From the NCBI RefSeq assembly GCF_001905545.1, contig NZ_LIPD01000001.1, positions 62,001 to 126,000 of the forward strand: a stretch of DNA of 64,000 nt, read 5' to 3'. The translations under genes and the position numbers were made by a program. Shown here piece after piece: positions 1 through 10,665 of this stretch (positions are counted from its first letter, which is position 1; each line of letters begins with the position of its first letter). The DNA is from Streptomyces sp. CB02056. Lineage in GTDB: Bacteria; Actinomycetota; Actinomycetes; Streptomycetales; Streptomycetaceae. The notes beneath the pieces were generated by a model. That model was not told the DNA's origin, did not search any database, and saw only the letters and a program-made list of their open reading frames with translations.

Positions 1-164
1 GCGGATGAGGTCGCGCTCGAACTCCGCTCGAACGCCGCCGAGGCTATCGGCCTGGCAGCCCACCGGGAAACCGTGCGGACCCCGCGGCCCTCCGGTCGCG
101 GAAATGTTCGGAATGCCCCACTTTGGGCAGCGGAACCTGAAGGCCGTCCGCCCGGAGGACCCGC
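1..164. other. Upstream stretch with no recognised gene
   Basis: No coding region with a plausible start, ribosome binding site and codon bias was found here. The stretch 100-130 is locally AT-richer than its surroundings and may hold the promoter of the gene starting at 165, but no convincing -35/-10 pair was seen. Confidence 0.4.
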
Positions 165-722
165 ATGCCCCGCAGCGCCGCCCCGCCCCCGTCCGTCCTC
201 CTCGCCCCCGCTCCGCCGCCGTTCGGCCCCGCGGACTCCGGACTGGTCGCCGAGATCGAGGCCTACCTCGCCTCGCTGCCCGCCCCCGCGCGCACCCCGG
301 TGCCGTACGTCTGCCCGTACGGCAGCACCATGCGGCCCTGGCAGGCCGGCCACCCCGAGCCCCGGGCCACCCTGCTCGACCGGGCGCTGGGCCGGCCCGC
401 CCGGCCCGTCCCGGTCGCGGCGGCCGACCACCTCAGGCTCGCCTCCCGCTACATCGGGGCGCACGGCTGGCTCCAGGGCGCGATGTGGGACGAGGCCGGC
501 CGGGTCTGCCTGCTCGGCGCGCAGGCCGCCGTGCTGGCGCACGGCTACGGCACCCCGGCCACCGTGCGCACCGCCCGGGTCCAGCTGATGGAGGTGCTGC
601 ACGCCACCGGCCGCCCGGCGCGCTCCCCGGACGAGTACAACGACCGCCCGACCACCCGGGAGGGCGACGTCCACCAGCTGCTGGACCGGGCCGCCGCCCG
701 GGCCGCCCGGCTCGGGCTCTGA
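165..722 (+). CDS. DUF6197-like protein of unknown function
   Basis: Predicted 185-residue soluble protein. The N-terminal ~30 residues are proline/alanine-rich and probably disordered. The rest looks like the DUF6197 family: a YIGAHGWLQGAMWDEAGRVC block (about residues 90-110), a following CLLGA motif, and a C-terminal YNDRP motif before a final helix. Family assignment is from memory of these motifs. No catalytic role is known for the family and none is proposed. It starts at an ATG preceded by a GGAGG-like stretch (CCCGGAGGAC) and is followed by a strong hairpin at 789-817. It is an isolated gene with no operon partner in the window. Confidence 0.75.
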   Translation: MPRSAAPPPSVLLAPAPPPFGPADSGLVAEIEAYLASLPAPARTPVPYVCPYGSTMRPWQAGHPEPRATLLDRALGRPARPVPVAAADHLRLASRYIGAHGWLQGAMWDEAGRVCLLGAQAAVLAHGYGTPATVRTARVQLMEVLHATGRPARSPDEYNDRPTTREGDVHQLLDRAAARAARLGL

Positions 723-788
723 GGCCCCCGCGATGCCTCCGGGTGCCCCGCAATGCCTCCGGGGGCTTCCGGGCGGGAAAACGTCGAC

Positions 789-817
789 GGCCCCGGTGTG
801 CTGGGCACACCGGGGCC
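789..817. terminator. Strong hairpin terminator
   Basis: A perfect 12-bp inverted repeat, GGCCCCGGTGTG with its complement, encloses a 5-nt loop. It lies between the convergent DUF6197-like gene (ending 722) and the minus-strand tRNA-Gly (827-897), so it can end transcription from both sides. Confidence 0.75.
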
Positions 818-826
818 GGACCGGAG

Positions 827-897
827 AGCGGGCGACGAGAATCGAACTCGCGTGACTAGTTTGGAAGACTAGGGCTCTACCATTGAGCTACGCCCGC
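827..897 (-). tRNA. tRNA-Gly (anticodon TCC)
   Basis: On the minus strand the sequence folds into a cloverleaf. The 7-bp acceptor stem is GCGGGCG/CGCCCGC, the D-arm is AGCTCAATGGTAGAGC, the anticodon loop is CTTCCAA with anticodon TCC, and the T-arm contains GTTCGAATC. The discriminator base is U and CCA is not encoded. It reads GGA/GGG codons. Confidence 0.95.
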
Positions 898-1079
898 ACG
901 ACCTTCCCAGCCGTCACCGGCCGGAAGTTCGGGGGACAGCCTACCTGGTCCGGCCGCCCGCGTGCACACCGGATCGCGCACACCCCCTGCGCGCCCGCGC
1001 GGTATATCCCGCGTCGCGCCCGGGCGGATTGTGTCGGCGAGCCGCCCAGGCCCGGCGTGTACGCTTCCTCTCGGCACCA

Positions 1080-1153
1080 CGGGGTGTGGCGCAGTTTGGT
1101 AGCGCGTCCGCTTTGGGAGCGGAAGGCCGTCGGTTCGAATCCGGTCACCCCGA
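1080..1153 (+). tRNA. tRNA-Pro (anticodon TGG)
   Basis: A 74-nt cloverleaf with acceptor stem CGGGGTG/CACCCCG, D-arm containing GCGCAGTTTGGTAGCGC, anticodon loop TTTGGGA (anticodon TGG) and T-loop GGTTCGAATCC. The discriminator is A and CCA is not encoded. It lies divergently from tRNA-Gly, about 180 bp away. Confidence 0.95.
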
Positions 1154-1458
1154 CAGTGCGGCAGGGTCTCGTCCGTAGGGGCGGGGCCCTGTTCTGTCTC
1201 GGCGCTCCCGGACGGCGGTACGGTGGCGCCTGGCGTCCGCCTTTGGTGGTACCGGTAGGATGGGGCGCTGGCGGTAGTCCCTGTGGCGTCAACCCAGGTC
1301 AACCGCACGAGGGCGAGGAGTCAAGCTCACCGTCCACCCCACGGGAGATGCAGCTCCAACCGCCCATCGCCCGTCTCGTCCGACCCCCCTTCCGGCTCCG
1401 TCCGGACGACGGGGACGGGCGGAGACAACCTGACCGCAAGCCCCTAGGAGACCTAACC
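1154..1458 (+). promoter_or_regulatory. Leader region of tig
   Basis: This 305-nt gap holds no gene. A possible -10 box TAGGAT is at 1256-1261, which would give tig a leader of nearly 200 nt; no matching -35 box is evident. A GGAG-like ribosome binding site (CTAGGAG) ends at 1450, eight bases before the GTG start. Confidence 0.35.
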
Positions 1459-2850
1459 GTGAAGAGCGCCGTCGAGACTCTGAACCCGACCCGGGTTCGA
1501 CTCACCGTCGAGGTGCCCTTCGAGGAGCTCAAGCCCAGCCTCGACGCGGCGTACAAGAAGATCAACCAGCAGGTCTCGGTCCCGGGCTTCCGCAAGGGCA
1601 AGATCCCGAACCGGGTCATCGACCAGCGCTTCGGCCGTGGCGCCGTGCTGGAGGAGGCCGTCAACGACGCCCTGCCGCGCTTCTACACGCAGGCCGTCGA
1701 CGAGGGCAAGATCGAGGTCCTCGGACAGCCCGACATCACCAACATCGAGGGTGTCGAGAAGATCGCCGATGGCGGCGACCTGAAGTTCACCGCCGAGGTG
1801 GACGTTCGTCCCGAGGTCACCCTGCCGGAGTTCTCCTCCATCGAGGTGACCGTCGACCCGATCGCCGTCTCCGACGAGGACATCGAGAAGTCGCTGGAGC
1901 AGCTGCGCGAGCGCTTCTCCTCGGTCAAGGACGTCGAGCGCGCCGCCGCCGCCGGTGACATCGTGGTCGTCGACCTGGTGGCCAAGGTCGACGGCGAGGT
2001 GCCGGAGGACGGCACCGCCAACGGCGTCAGCTACGAGATCGGCTCGGGCCGTCTGATCGACGGCATCGACGAGGCCGTCATCGGCCTGTCGGCCGGCGAG
2101 GAGAAGACCTTCGAGACCGAGCTCAAGGGTGGCACCCAGGCGGGCAAGACCTCCGAGGTCTCCGTCACCGTCACCGCCGTCCAGGAGAAGGAGCTGCCCG
2201 AGCTGGACGACGAGTTCGCCCAGCTGGCCAGCGAGTTCGACACCCTGGAGGACCTGCGCGCCGACTCCCGCAAGCGCCTGGAGCGCATGAAGGAGTACGA
2301 CCAGGCCACCCAGGCCCAGGAGAAGGTCCTGGACGCGCTGCTCGCGCTGGTTGAGATCGAGTACCCCGAGAAGCTTCTCAAGGACGAGGTCGAGACCCGC
2401 AAGCACAACGTGGAGCACCACCAGCTCCAGCCGATGGGCCTCACCATCGACGCGTACCTGGAGACCCAGGGCAAGACCCGCGAGGAGTGGGACGCGGAGA
2501 TCGAGGAGCAGGCGAAGAAGGGCATCAAGACCCAGTTCGTCCTGGACCAGATCGTCGCCAACGAGGAGCTGGGTGTTAACCAGGAGGAGCTCACCGAGCA
2601 CCTCATCCGCCGCGCCGCCGGCTCGGGCCTGACCCCGGACCAGTTCGCGCAGCAGGTCGTCCAGGGCGGCCAGGTTCCGCTGCTGGTCGGCGAGGTCGCC
2701 CGCGGCAAGGCGCTGGCCACCGTGGTCGAGGCCGCCAAGGTCGTCGACACCGAGGGCAACGAGGTCAACTTCGACGACGAGGACGAGACGGCCGAGACCG
2801 TCGAGGCCGCCGCCGAGGAGACCGCCACCGAGGAGAAGACCGAGGCCTGA
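1459..2850 (+). CDS. tig: Trigger factor (ribosome-associated chaperone)
   Basis: Predicted 463-residue trigger factor, a ribosome-bound peptidyl-prolyl isomerase and chaperone that meets nascent chains at the exit tunnel. The N-terminal ribosome-binding domain includes the signature [10 protein letters not shown] (about residues 45-55). An FKBP-like PPIase domain follows (about 160-245, with GDIVVVDL and [17 protein letters not shown]), then a long helical C-terminal chaperone domain and an acidic EDETAE-rich tail. The reading frame is open far upstream, through tRNA-Pro, but the start is placed at GTG 1459 because it has a ribosome binding site and gives the family N-terminus. It lies directly upstream of the clpP genes, as usual in actinobacteria, and ends at a hairpin, so it is probably monocistronic. 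Confidence 0.97.
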   Translation: MKSAVETLNPTRVRLTVEVPFEELKPSLDAAYKKINQQVSVPGFRKGKIPNRVIDQRFGRGAVLEEAVNDALPRFYTQAVDEGKIEVLGQPDITNIEGVEKIADGGDLKFTAEVDVRPEVTLPEFSSIEVTVDPIAVSDEDIEKSLEQLRERFSSVKDVERAAAAGDIVVVDLVAKVDGEVPEDGTANGVSYEIGSGRLIDGIDEAVIGLSAGEEKTFETELKGGTQAGKTSEVSVTVTAVQEKELPELDDEFAQLASEFDTLEDLRADSRKRLERMKEYDQATQAQEKVLDALLALVEIEYPEKLLKDEVETRKHNVEHHQLQPMGLTIDAYLETQGKTREEWDAEIEEQAKKGIKTQFVLDQIVANEELGVNQEELTEHLIRRAAGSGLTPDQFAQQVVQGGQVPLLVGEVARGKALATVVEAAKVVDTEGNEVNFDDEDETAETVEAAAEETATEEKTEA

Positions 2851-2876
2851 GCGCCCCGGTAGCCCCTTCCGGCCGC

Positions 2877-2912
2877 AGCGGGCCCGGACGCCGTACGGTG
2901 TCCGGGCCCGCT
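2877..2912 (+). terminator. Terminator after tig
   Basis: A 13-bp perfect stem (AGCGGGCCCGGAC and complement) encloses a 10-nt loop, 26 bases after the tig stop codon. It separates tig from the ClgR-controlled clpP promoter region. Confidence 0.8.
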
Positions 2913-2943
2913 GTCGTCCGGCCCGGCGGCCGCCGCGACCCTG

Positions 2944-2957
2944 CGCTCACAGCGAAC
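2944..2957 (+). promoter_or_regulatory. ClgR-type operator upstream of clpP1
   Basis: The sequence CGC-TCACA-GCGAAC is, read on the minus strand, GTTCGC-N5-GCG. As I recall, this is the consensus for ClgR, the activator of clp and lon genes in Streptomyces. It lies about 140 bp before the clpP1 start, a suitable place for an activator. The match to the remembered consensus is exact; binding is inferred. Confidence 0.65.
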
Positions 2958-3097
2958 AGTTCTGCGTGAGGGATTCTGCGGCCGGGCCTGCGCGTTAGGG
3001 TCCTTGGACAGCAACAATCACGACGTGATACCCGGAAGCTGTGCGACACCGCGACGGCCGTGGAGCGACCGTCCAAATCGACTGAGCAGGTGGCTAA

Positions 3098-3739
3098 GTG
3101 ACGTTCCCGCAGATGCAGATGCCTGGCCCGATGGCACCGCACGCCGCCGCTGGTGACGTGCTCGGCGGCCTTGGCGACCAGGTCTACAACCGGTTGCTCA
3201 ACGAGCGGATCATCTTCCTCGGCCAGGCGGTGGACGACGACATCGCCAACAAGATCACCGCGCAGCTGCTGCTGCTGGCCGCGGACCCGGAGAAGGACAT
3301 CTTCCTCTACATCAACTCCCCGGGCGGCTCGATCTCGGCCGGCATGGCGATCTACGACACCATGCAGTACATCAAGAACGACGTCGTCACCATCGCGATG
3401 GGCATGGCGGCCTCGATGGGCCAGTTCCTGCTCACCGCGGGCGCCCCGGGCAAGCGCTTCTCGCTGCCGAACTCCACGATCCTGATGCACCAGCCCTCCG
3501 CGGGCCTCGGCGGTTCCGCCACCGACATCCGGATCCAGGCCGAGCAGCTGCTCCGCACCAAGAAGCGGATGTCCGAGCTGATCGCGCACCACAGCGGCCA
3601 GTCCTTCGAGCAGATCACCGCCGACTCCGACCGCGACCGCTGGTTCACCCCGGAGGAGGCCCTGGAGTACGGCCTCATCGACGCGATCATGCACAGCGCC
3701 GCGGACGTCCCCGGCGGCGGCGGCACGGGCGCTGCCTGA
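3098..3739 (+). CDS. clpP1: ATP-dependent Clp protease proteolytic subunit 1
   Basis: Predicted 213-residue serine peptidase that forms the ClpP barrel with ClpP2 and degrades substrates unfolded by ClpX or ClpC. The nucleophile serine is in GMAASMGQ (about residue 110) and the catalytic histidine in LMHQPSAG. The expected aspartate lies near SDRDRW, and the C-terminal [10 protein letters not shown] motif is present. GTG 3098 follows CAGGTGG; an in-frame ATG a few codons later is possible. The ClgR-type box upstream suggests ClgR activation. It forms an operon with clpP2, 56 bases downstream. Confidence 0.96.
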   Translation: MTFPQMQMPGPMAPHAAAGDVLGGLGDQVYNRLLNERIIFLGQAVDDDIANKITAQLLLLAADPEKDIFLYINSPGGSISAGMAIYDTMQYIKNDVVTIAMGMAASMGQFLLTAGAPGKRFSLPNSTILMHQPSAGLGGSATDIRIQAEQLLRTKKRMSELIAHHSGQSFEQITADSDRDRWFTPEEALEYGLIDAIMHSAADVPGGGGTGAA

Positions 3740-3795
3740 GCCTCGGCCCGGCCCGCGACACCACAGCCCCAACGCCTCGGAGGACAAGGACCCCC

Positions 3796-4458
3796 ATGAA
3801 CATCCCCAGCCTGTCGGCCGCCCAGGCCCGCGTCGAGGACATGCGCGCCGAGGGCCGCTACATCGTCCCGCGCTTCGTCGAGCGCACCACGCAGGGCATC
3901 CGCGAGTACGACCCGTACGCCAAGCTGTTCGAGGAGCGCATCATCTTCCTCGGCTCGCAGGTCGACGACGTCTCGGCGAACGACATCATGGCGCAGCTGC
4001 TGTGCCTGGAGTCGATGGACCCGGACCGCGAGATCCAGATGTACATCAACTCGCCCGGCGGCTCGTTCACGGCCCTGACGGCCATCTACGACACCATGCA
4101 GTACGTGAAGCCGGACATCACCACGGTCTGCATGGGCCAGGCGGCCTCCGCCGCGGCCGTGCTGCTCGCGGCCGGCACCCCCGGCAAGCGGATGGCGCTG
4201 CCGAACGCCCGGATCCTCATCCACCAGCCGTACACCGAGACCGGCCGCGGCCAGGTGTCCGACCTGGAGATCCAGGCCAAGGAGATCTTCCGGATGCGCG
4301 AGCAGCTGGAGGAGATGCTGTCCAAGCACTCCAACCGGACGGCGGAGCAGGTGCGCGAGGACATCGAGCGCGACAAGATCCTGACCGCCGAGGAGGCCGC
4401 CGAGTACGGCCTGATCGACCAGATCATCTCCACCCGCAAGACCTCGCTGACCTCCTGA
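3796..4458 (+). CDS. clpP2: ATP-dependent Clp protease proteolytic subunit 2
   Basis: Predicted 220-residue ClpP paralogue, second gene of the clpP1-clpP2 operon. The catalytic serine is in [12 protein letters not shown], the histidine in ILIHQPY, and the acidic region in [20 protein letters not shown]. Streptomycete ClpP1 and ClpP2 are thought to form mixed tetradecamers. The ATG has a CGGAGG ribosome binding site about 12 bases upstream. A very strong hairpin follows, so clpX is probably expressed from its own promoter. Confidence 0.96.
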   Translation: MNIPSLSAAQARVEDMRAEGRYIVPRFVERTTQGIREYDPYAKLFEERIIFLGSQVDDVSANDIMAQLLCLESMDPDREIQMYINSPGGSFTALTAIYDTMQYVKPDITTVCMGQAASAAAVLLAAGTPGKRMALPNARILIHQPYTETGRGQVSDLEIQAKEIFRMREQLEEMLSKHSNRTAEQVREDIERDKILTAEEAAEYGLIDQIISTRKTSLTS

Positions 4459-4500
4459 GGTCGGCTCCCTCCGGCCCGCGAGCGGGTCGGCGGGGCCCGT

Positions 4501-4538
4501 CGGGGCGGGGTGCGCACACGGGTGCGCACCCCGCCCCG
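4501..4538 (+). terminator. Terminator after clpP2
   Basis: A 17-bp perfect stem with the tetraloop ACGG begins 43 bases after the clpP2 stop. It is one of the most stable hairpins in the window and separates clpP1-clpP2 from clpX. Confidence 0.85.
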
Positions 4539-4736
4539 GCCCATCGGCGGGCCCGTGCGACGGCATCTGTTCGGTATCAATTCGCCCAGGGCGTAGGGCA
4601 GACCTGGCGAAGAGGACGGAATCACGGGCCCGGCAGAGTACCGTCGGATAGCGAGACCGAGCGCCGTCGGCGTTGACGGTCCACAGCACCAGGCCCCGGA
4701 ACCCCTGCGGGGCCCCTGGCGAAGGGGAAGCACCTC

Positions 4737-6026
<1,290 letters not shown>

Positions 6027-6039
6027 CCCGAGGCCGACG

Positions 6040-6089
6040 CCACGAGGAGGGGCCCCGCACCGGATCCGGTGCGGGGCCCCTCCTCGTGG
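6040..6089. terminator. Bidirectional terminator between clpX and the 6096-6968 gene
   Basis: An uninterrupted palindrome of 50 bases centred on GGATCC (6062-6067) sits between two convergent genes, ending 7 bases before the minus-strand stop codon. Each strand folds into a roughly 23-bp stem, so it can serve both transcripts. Confidence 0.85.
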
Positions 6090-6095
6090 TGCGCG

Positions 6096-6968
6096 CTACT
6101 TGGCGACGACCATGGCGTCGCGGATCGCCCTGGTCTGGTCGGCCGCCTGGGTCAGGGTGGTCTCCTGGCCGCCGGTGAGCTGGCCGTGGCTGTTCACGTT
6201 CATCCTGCTGAAGGTGACCCGGCCGGTGGTGGACCTGTCCGCCCACACGCAGACCGTCGGACCGGGCTTGCCCGCGATCCCGGCCACGCCGCAGGAGAGC
6301 TTCGCGGAGGAGTTCCTGGAGTCGCGGGCCGGGAAGTCGGTCAGCGGGGTGGTCCAGGTGACGTCGTCGTCGCCGGTGCTCTTCTTGGCGTCCGCGATGA
6401 TCTTCCCGGGGTCGTTGAGCTTCCCGTAGACGCCGAGCACCGAGAAGGTGTCGAGGTCGGTGCCCCGGCTGTAGCTGGCCGCGATCACGTGGAGGTCCTT
6501 GCCGAAGTCCGCCGCCTCCGGCTTGTTCGGGTCGACGGCCTTGTCCTCGGCCGACTTCTGGGAGTAGCCGTCCGGGATGGTGTCCGGGGCGGACATCCGG
6601 TACCGGCCGCCCTGGTCGCTCCCGCCGAGGAACTTCCAGGCGGCGAAGCCGCCGCCGCCCAGCACCAGGGCGCCGACCACCAGCCCGATCACCAGGCCGC
6701 CCCTGCCCTTGCGCTGCTCCGGCTGCTGCGGGTAGCCCGGCTGGCCGTACGGGGCCTGCGGAGGCACACCGTACGGCTGCTGCGGGGGCTGGCCGTACTG
6801 CGGTTGGCCGTACGGGGGCTGCGGCTGCGGTTGGCCGTACTGCGGCCGGCCGTACGCGGGCGGGGGCGGGGGCGCGCCGTACGGCTGCTGCGGCGGCGGG
6901 CCGTACGGCGGCTGACCCCCGTACGGCTGCGGCTGTCCCTGCGGGTACTGCTGTCCCTGGCCGTACAT
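6096..6968 (-). CDS. Proline/tyrosine-rich single-pass membrane protein
   Basis: Predicted 290-residue protein. The first ~85 residues are a disordered Pro-Gln-Tyr-Gly-rich cytoplasmic tract built on repeated PYGQP/QYGQP units. A basic QRKGRGG stretch precedes one membrane helix (about residues 90-112), then an exported domain of about 180 residues that contains a cysteine (KLSCGVAG). It resembles a large class of streptomycete membrane proteins of unknown function that lie next to clpX and valS. No enzymatic motif was seen. It converges on clpX and shares its terminator. Confidence 0.75.
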   Translation of the reverse strand: MYGQGQQYPQGQPQPYGGQPPYGPPPQQPYGAPPPPPAYGRPQYGQPQPQPPYGQPQYGQPPQQPYGVPPQAPYGQPGYPQQPEQRKGRGGLVIGLVVGALVLGGGGFAAWKFLGGSDQGGRYRMSAPDTIPDGYSQKSAEDKAVDPNKPEAADFGKDLHVIAASYSRGTDLDTFSVLGVYGKLNDPGKIIADAKKSTGDDDVTWTTPLTDFPARDSRNSSAKLSCGVAGIAGKPGPTVCVWADRSTTGRVTFSRMNVNSHGQLTGGQETTLTQAADQTRAIRDAMVVAK

Positions 6969-7145
6969 CTGCGTCCGTGCTCCCCCGCCGCACCCGCGGC
7001 CTGTCGTCTGTCCGGTCGTCCGTGCCCGTCCGGTCCACCGGACGAGTGCCCGGGCACGCTACCGCACGGCGCCGGACCGGGACCCGTCCGGTCCGCGCCC
7101 GGGCCGCGGACCGGAAAGCGGTTCGTGACCCACCCCCCGGTTACG

Positions 7146-7151
7146 TAAACT
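7146..7151 (+). promoter_or_regulatory. -10 box of valS, probably a leaderless transcript
   Basis: TAAACT fits the actinobacterial -10 pattern TANNNT and ends seven bases before the valS GTG. Transcription would start at or next to the start codon, and no Shine-Dalgarno sequence is present. Confidence 0.55.
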
Positions 7152-7158
7152 GTGCGTC

Positions 7159-9798
7159 GTGACCGACACGACGAACCAGCGCCCCGTGAGCACCTTTGCC
7201 GGGGACGAAGCAGCGACCCTCCCGACGACCTACACCCCCGCGGACGTAGAGGGCGAGCTGTACGAGCGCTGGGTGGACCGTGGCTACTTCACCGCGGACG
7301 CGAAGAGCGACAAGCCCGCGTACACCATCGTCATCCCCCCGCCGAACGTCACCGGCGTCCTGCACCTGGGCCACGCCTTCCAGCACACGCTGATGGACGC
7401 GCTGACCCGCCGCAAGCGCATGCAGGGCTTCGAGACGCTCTGGCTGCCCGGCATGGACCACGCCGGCATCGCCACCCAGAACAAGGTCGAGCAGCAGCTC
7501 GCCGAGGAGGGCCTGTCCCGCCACGACCTGGGCCGCGAGGCCTTCGTCGAGAAGGTCTGGGAGTGGAAGAAGAGCTACGGCGGCCGCATCCTCGGCCAGA
7601 TGCGCCGGCTCGGCGACGGCGTGGACTGGTCGCGCGAGCGCTTCACCATGGACGAGGGCCTGTCCCAGGCCGTCCAGACCATCTTCAAGCGGCTCTTCGA
7701 CGACGGCCTGATCTACCGCGCCGAGCGCATCATCAACTGGTGCCCGCGCTGCCTCACCGCGCTGTCCGACATCGAGGTGGAGCACGAGGACACCCCGGGC
7801 GAGCTGGTCTCGATCCGCTACGGCGAGGGCGACGACTCGATCGTCGTGGCCACCACCCGGGCCGAGACGATGCTGGGCGACACCGCGGTGGCCGTCCACC
7901 CGGAGGACGAGCGCTACAAGCACCTCGTCGGCCGGACCATCAAGCTGCCGCTGACCGACCGTGAGATCCCGGTCGTCGCCGACGAGCACGTCGACCCGGA
8001 GTTCGGCACCGGCGCCGTCAAGGTGACGCCCGCGCACGACCCGAACGACTTCGCCATCGGCCAGCGCCACGACCTGCCCAACCTGTCCGTCATGGACGAG
8101 TGCGGTGCGATCACCGTGCACGGCCCCTTCCTCGGCATGGACCGGCTGGAGGCCCGCTCGGCCGTCGTCGGCGCGCTGCGCGAGCAGGGCCGGATCGTCG
8201 CCGAGAAGCGTCCGTACATGCACGCGGTCGGCCACTGCTCGCGCTGCCACACCGTGGTCGAGCCGCGGCTGTCGCTGCAGTGGTGGGTCAAGGTCGAGCC
8301 GCTGGCCAAGGCCGCCGGCGACGCCGTCCGCGACGGCAAGGTGGAGATCCACCCGAAGGAGCTGGAGCGCCGCTACTTCGACTGGGTCGACAACATGTAC
8401 GACTGGTGCATCTCGCGCCAGCTCTGGTGGGGCCACCGGATCCCGGTCTGGTACGGCCCGGACGGCGAGGTCGTCTGCGTCGGACCGGACGAGCAGCCGC
8501 CGACCGGCGAGGGCTGGCACCAGGACCCGGACGTCCTGGACACCTGGTTCTCCTCCGGCCTGTGGCCGTTCTCCACGCTCGGCTGGCCGGAGAAGACCGC
8601 CGACCTGGAGAAGTTCTACCCGACCGACGTCCTGGTGACGGGCCACGACATCATCTTCTTCTGGGTCGCCCGGATGATGATGTTCGGCCTGTACGCGATG
8701 GACGGCGAGGCGCCGTTCAAGACCGTCGCCCTGACCGGCCTGGTGCGCGACGAGTTCGGCAAGAAGATGTCGAAGTCCTCCGGCACCGCGGTCGACCCGC
8801 TGGACTGGATGGACGCCTACGGCGCCGACGCCGTCCGCTTCACCCTGGCCCGCGGCGCCAACCCGGGCGCCGACGTGCCGATCGGCGAGGACTGGGTCAA
8901 GGGCTCGCGCAACTTCTGCAACAAGATCTGGAACGCGACCCGCTTCGCGCTGATGAACGGCGCCACCGTCGAGGGCCCGCTGCCCGCGCCGGAGGAGCTG
9001 ACCGCGGTCGACCGCTGGATCCTGTCGCGGCTGAACGCCACCGTCGCCGAGGTGGACGGGCTGTACGAGGACTACCAGTTCGCCAAGGCCACGGACGCGC
9101 TGTACCACTTCGCCTGGGACGAGGTCTTCGACTGGTACGTCGAGCTCTCCAAGACCACCCTGGCCAAGGGCGGTCCGCAGGCGGACGCCTCGCGCCGGGT
9201 GCTGGGCGAGGTCCTGGACGTCACCCTGCGGCTGCTGCACCCGGTCGTCCCGTTCGTCACCGAGGCGCTGTGGACGGCGCTCACCGGCGCCGAGTCGCTG
9301 GTCGTGACCGAGTGGCCGAAGGACAGCGGCTACCGTGACGCGGCCGCCGAGTCGGAGATCGCCACGCTGCAGCAGGTGGTCACCGAGGTCCGCCGGTTCC
9401 GTTCGGACCAGGGCCTGCAGCCCGCGCAGCGCGTCCCGGCCCGGCTGGAGCTGGCCGGCACCGTGCTGGCCGTCCACGAGGACGCGATCCGCTCGCTGCT
9501 GCGGCTGACCGCGCCCGAGGAGGGCTTCGCGGCCACCGCCTCGCTGCCGGTGGCCGGCGCCACCGTGTCGCTGGACCTCTCCGGCACCATCGACGTCGCG
9601 GCCGAGCGCAAGCGCCTGGCCAAGGACCTCGCGGCCGCCGAGAAGGAGAAGGCCCAGACCACCGCCAAGCTCGGCAACGAGGCGTTCCTCGCCAAGGCGC
9701 CGGACGAGGTGGTCGCCAAGATCCGGGGCCGCCAGGAGGCCGCCGAGGCCGACATCGCCCGGATCACCGCCCAGCTCGCGGCGCTGCCGCAGGGCTGA
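7159..9798 (+). CDS. valS: Valyl-tRNA synthetase
   Basis: Predicted 879-residue class I aminoacyl-tRNA synthetase that charges tRNA-Val. The HIGH-type motif is in [15 protein letters not shown] (about residue 69) and the KMSKS motif is in KKMSKSSG (about 535). Between them lies the CP1 editing domain with [13 protein letters not shown] and the zinc-like cysteine cluster CSRCH. The C-terminus is a charged helical arm typical of ValS ([17 protein letters not shown]). The GTG start is chosen because a -10 box lies seven bases upstream, consistent with leaderless expression; no ribosome binding site is present. Confidence 0.97.
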   Translation: MTDTTNQRPVSTFAGDEAATLPTTYTPADVEGELYERWVDRGYFTADAKSDKPAYTIVIPPPNVTGVLHLGHAFQHTLMDALTRRKRMQGFETLWLPGMDHAGIATQNKVEQQLAEEGLSRHDLGREAFVEKVWEWKKSYGGRILGQMRRLGDGVDWSRERFTMDEGLSQAVQTIFKRLFDDGLIYRAERIINWCPRCLTALSDIEVEHEDTPGELVSIRYGEGDDSIVVATTRAETMLGDTAVAVHPEDERYKHLVGRTIKLPLTDREIPVVADEHVDPEFGTGAVKVTPAHDPNDFAIGQRHDLPNLSVMDECGAITVHGPFLGMDRLEARSAVVGALREQGRIVAEKRPYMHAVGHCSRCHTVVEPRLSLQWWVKVEPLAKAAGDAVRDGKVEIHPKELERRYFDWVDNMYDWCISRQLWWGHRIPVWYGPDGEVVCVGPDEQPPTGEGWHQDPDVLDTWFSSGLWPFSTLGWPEKTADLEKFYPTDVLVTGHDIIFFWVARMMMFGLYAMDGEAPFKTVALTGLVRDEFGKKMSKSSGTAVDPLDWMDAYGADAVRFTLARGANPGADVPIGEDWVKGSRNFCNKIWNATRFALMNGATVEGPLPAPEELTAVDRWILSRLNATVAEVDGLYEDYQFAKATDALYHFAWDEVFDWYVELSKTTLAKGGPQADASRRVLGEVLDVTLRLLHPVVPFVTEALWTALTGAESLVVTEWPKDSGYRDAAAESEIATLQQVVTEVRRFRSDQGLQPAQRVPARLELAGTVLAVHEDAIRSLLRLTAPEEGFAATASLPVAGATVSLDLSGTIDVAAERKRLAKDLAAAEKEKAQTTAKLGNEAFLAKAPDEVVAKIRGRQEAAEADIARITAQLAALPQG

Positions 9799-9810
9799 CC
9801 GCCCGTCCCC

Positions 9811-9856
9811 GCCGAAGGGGCCGTACTCCGCGACGCGCGGGGTGCGGCCCCTCGGC
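9811..9856 (+). terminator. Terminator after valS
   Basis: The arms GCCGAAGGGGCCG and CGGCCCCTCGGC pair with one bulged A and enclose a GC-rich loop. GTTTTCC follows. It starts 13 bases after the valS stop. Confidence 0.7.
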
Positions 9857-10109
9857 GTTTTCCGGGTTCCGGTTCCGGTTCGGCTTCCCCGGCCGCTTTC
9901 CTTACACCAAATAGCCCAGGAACATTGCTCCCTTCCGGCGAATTATCATCCTGCGACCGGGTGAGGTCCTATTCCGAGCGAATTGATTCCGGTCTTGCCC
10001 GCGCGGGTTCGCGGAAGTTTGCAGGTCCGCTGTGTACCGTGTGCACGGAGTTTCCGAATGGGCGTTTCCGCTGAGCGTTCCTGCTGAGCGACGGACGGGA
10101 GGGCATGGC
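9857..10109. other. AT-richer intergenic region at the edge of the accessory island
   Basis: The first half (about 9890-10030) is clearly lower in GC than the flanking genes and holds no convincing gene. It probably contains the promoter of the gene at 10110. The change in base composition just after the core gene valS suggests an insertion boundary. Confidence 0.4.
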
Positions 10110-10634
10110 GTGGTGGTGACCGAGGAGTTGGCCGACGAACTGCCTCTGGAGGCGGTCGAGGAGGCCAAGGCCAGGGCGGCGACCCTGCTGCTCGCGTTCC
10201 GGCACGGCAACCAGATCGCGTTCGACCACGAGCTGGACCTGCTGTTCGCCGAGCACGCCGAGCGCGAGGTGACCACCCTGCTCGCCTGGATCGCCGCCGA
10301 GGCCGTCCGCAAGGCGTACGCCCCCGAGGTCGGCGACCGGGTGCTGCGGGCGATGGCCCGGCGGGCCCCGGAGGACACCGGCGGGGTCGCGGTGGACGAG
10401 GAGACCGCGAGCGCGGCCCAGCTGATCGAGGCGGTGGCGGCCGGCGAGGTGGCCGAGGTCCGCGGCCTGGTGGCCGCGACGCCCGACACCACCTTCCTGC
10501 TCGGCGGTCTGCTGCAGGGCGTCGCGATGATGCTGCCGCTGCTGCCCGACGGTGAACTGGCCGAGATCACGGCCGAGTTGCGCCGTCGGCACGGCGGCGC
10601 CGCGCACGTCCCGGAGGCCCGGGCCGGGGTCTGA
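10110..10634 (+). CDS. Hypothetical helical protein
   Basis: Predicted 174-residue protein with strong actinobacterial codon bias. It is mostly alpha-helical, rich in Ala, Glu and Leu, and has no signal peptide; one hydrophobic segment near GLLQGVAMMLPLLPDG could be a buried helix. I do not recognise a family. Three GTG codons in a row (10110, 10113, 10116) follow GGGAGGG; the first is used here. It converges on the chitinase gene and its stop codon lies inside a shared hairpin. Confidence 0.65.
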   Translation: MVVTEELADELPLEAVEEAKARAATLLLAFRHGNQIAFDHELDLLFAEHAEREVTTLLAWIAAEAVRKAYAPEVGDRVLRAMARRAPEDTGGVAVDEETASAAQLIEAVAAGEVAEVRGLVAATPDTTFLLGGLLQGVAMMLPLLPDGELAEITAELRRRHGGAAHVPEARAGV

Positions 10635-10648
10635 ACCCGGGCCTCCGG
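10611..10648. terminator. Hairpin spanning the stop codon of the 10110 gene
   Basis: CCGGAGGCCCGGG (10611-10623) pairs perfectly with CCCGGGCCTCCGG (10636-10648), leaving a 12-nt loop that contains the TGA stop. It lies between two convergent genes and could end both transcripts. Confidence 0.7.
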
Positions 10649-10665
10649 CAGGCCGGCCGCGCCGG

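Noticed and set aside
1453..2601. Minus-strand frame opposite tig
   Set aside because: Repetitive Leu/Gly/Val composition typical of a shadow frame; tig is certain.
7060..7158. T-box leader upstream of valS
   Set aside because: The -10 box lies seven bases from the start codon, leaving no room for a leader RNA.
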